Assembly (NCBI RefSeq): GCF_008709555.1
Contig: NZ_VYIJ01000001.1
Location: 86,809 to 150,808, forward strand
Direction: 5' to 3'
DNA length: 64,000 nt
DNA from: Thermoplasma sp.
Lineage (GTDB): Archaea > Thermoplasmatota > Thermoplasmata > Thermoplasmatales > Thermoplasmataceae
Part shown: positions 63,509 through 64,000 of the stretch, piece after piece
Layout: every line of letters starts with the position of its first letter
Numbering within the stretch: position 1 is the first letter of the stretch
The notes under the pieces: generated by a model
What the model was told of the DNA's origin: nothing
The model's database searches: none
Seen by the model: only the letters and a program-made list of their open reading frames with translations
Translations under genes and position numbers: made by a program

Positions 63509-64000
63509 ATGCCGACATCGATACCGAAGCAGGAACTCATGGCCCCAGGCCATACGGCATGCCATGGATGCGGTGCCACTTTGGCCATGAGGTACGTGCT
63601 GAAGGCGCTTGGAGAGAAGACAGTTGTCTCGGTGCCAGCATCCTGCTGGGCAGTTATCCCGGGTGCCATGCCTTTCAGGACGCTGGATGTACCGATGGTT
63701 TACACACCATTCGCAGCAACAGGTGCGAGCATTTCAGGCCTCAGAGAAGGGCTCGACATACAGGGGAAGACCGATTATAACGTCGTTGGTTTCGCAGGAG
63801 ACGGTGGTACAGCAGATATAGGCCTGCAGGGTCTCAGCGGTGCCATGGAGCGTGGCCATAACGTATTCTACATAATGTACGATAACGAAGGCTATATGAA
63901 TACCGGCGTGCAGAGGTCTGGAAGCACGCCCTATGGAGCGAGGACCACCACCACACCAGTTGGAAAGGAGAGGGATTTCAAGAAGGAGAACAAGAAGATC
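63509..64000 (+). CDS. porB: Pyruvate:ferredoxin oxidoreductase, beta subunit (cut by window end)
   Basis: The first 164 codons of the beta subunit are present from ATG 63509, which overlaps the porA stop by one base. PGHTACHGCGATLAMRY holds the first cysteines of its [4Fe-4S] cluster, and GDGGTADIGLQGLSGAMERG with YDNEGYMNTGVQRSG is the TPP/Mg motif. The frame is still open at the window end. The CHGCG form is closer to Por than to Vor or Kor enzymes. Confidence 0.95.
   Translation, partial: MPTSIPKQELMAPGHTACHGCGATLAMRYVLKALGEKTVVSVPASCWAVIPGAMPFRTLDVPMVYTPFAATGASISGLREGLDIQGKTDYNVVGFAGDGGTADIGLQGLSGAMERGHNVFYIMYDNEGYMNTGVQRSGSTPYGARTTTTPVGKERDFKKENKKI

Noticed and set aside
1-64000. CRISPR array, replication origin with ORB repeats, or integrated virus
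   Set aside because: No regularly spaced direct repeats, no cdc6 gene, no integrase and no phage-type gene cluster were seen.

Overview
The window is chromosomal DNA of a thermoacidophilic euryarchaeon, almost certainly Thermoplasma acidophilum. The gene at 48005-48640 reads as the well-known Thermoplasma 20S proteasome beta subunit (8-residue propeptide, then TTTV). The gene at 17121-18101 matches the crystallised Thermoplasma actin homolog I recall as Ta0583, and 52322-55699 holds transaldolase, split transketolase and KDG aldolase in the order I recall as Ta0616-Ta0619. Other archaeal markers are aEF-1beta, aIF2-beta, S17e, archaetidylinositol-phosphate synthase, aCPSF1/FttA and a split four-subunit 2-oxoacid:ferredoxin oxidoreductase. 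Genes are dense. Many first genes have a TATA box 22-28 bases before the start codon and no leader, while downstream genes overlap their neighbour or carry a Shine-Dalgarno-like sequence.

Layout. 1-4050: glycosyltransferase/aEF-1beta/zinc-ribbon cluster, phosphohexomutase, archaetidylinositol-phosphate synthase, AK6-type kinase. 4493-10587: hemL-hemC-hemD, pyrBI and a fused chelatase-type AAA+/VWA protein. 10842-16785: FAD oxidoreductase, DedA protein, monooxygenase-like protein, methyltransferase, MFS carrier, thiolase. 17121-19782: actin homolog with a ribbon-helix-helix (RHH) gene, then DsrE- and TauE-type genes. 20142-26784: very long Lhr helicase, UspA, S17e and small unknowns. 26805-29916: a three-gene membrane operon (VirB2/CedA1-like, VirB6/CedA-like, VirB4/HerA ATPase). 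29994-35739: purD, scpB, nucleobase permease, dCTP deaminase/dUTPase-type protein, thioesterase, UPF0147. 36118-41871: HTH regulator, GT-C membrane protein, P5C dehydrogenase, flippase. 41899-48640: aIF2-beta fused to TRAM, RHH plus degenerate FtsZ-like gene, broken IS200 transposase, Lrp regulator facing an asparagine synthetase, CBS plus MFS, psmB. 48682-57541: FttA, a surface glycoprotein, transaldolase/transketolase/KDG aldolase, APC permease. 57588-64000: unknown gene, NAD kinase plus JAMM protease, tRNA-Leu, histidine phosphatase, porGDAB (porB cut by the window end).

How the genes fit together. Uroporphyrinogen III synthesis (HemL, HemC, HemD) and the chelatase-like ATPase point to tetrapyrrole metal insertion. 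KDG aldolase, pyruvate:ferredoxin oxidoreductase and thiolase fit a non-phosphorylative Entner-Doudoroff route feeding acetyl-CoA and mevalonate. The transaldolase-transketolase operon supplies pentoses.

Most interesting: (1) the VirB2/VirB6/VirB4-like operon, a possible euryarchaeal counterpart of the crenarchaeal Ced/Ted DNA-import machines; (2) two cytoskeletal genes each paired with an RHH gene, a ParM-type actin and a truncated FtsZ-like protein with degenerate GTP loops; (3) a family of about 102-base repeats that look like orphan TnpB-tail/omega-RNA ends of IS200/IS605 elements, with one covarying stem.
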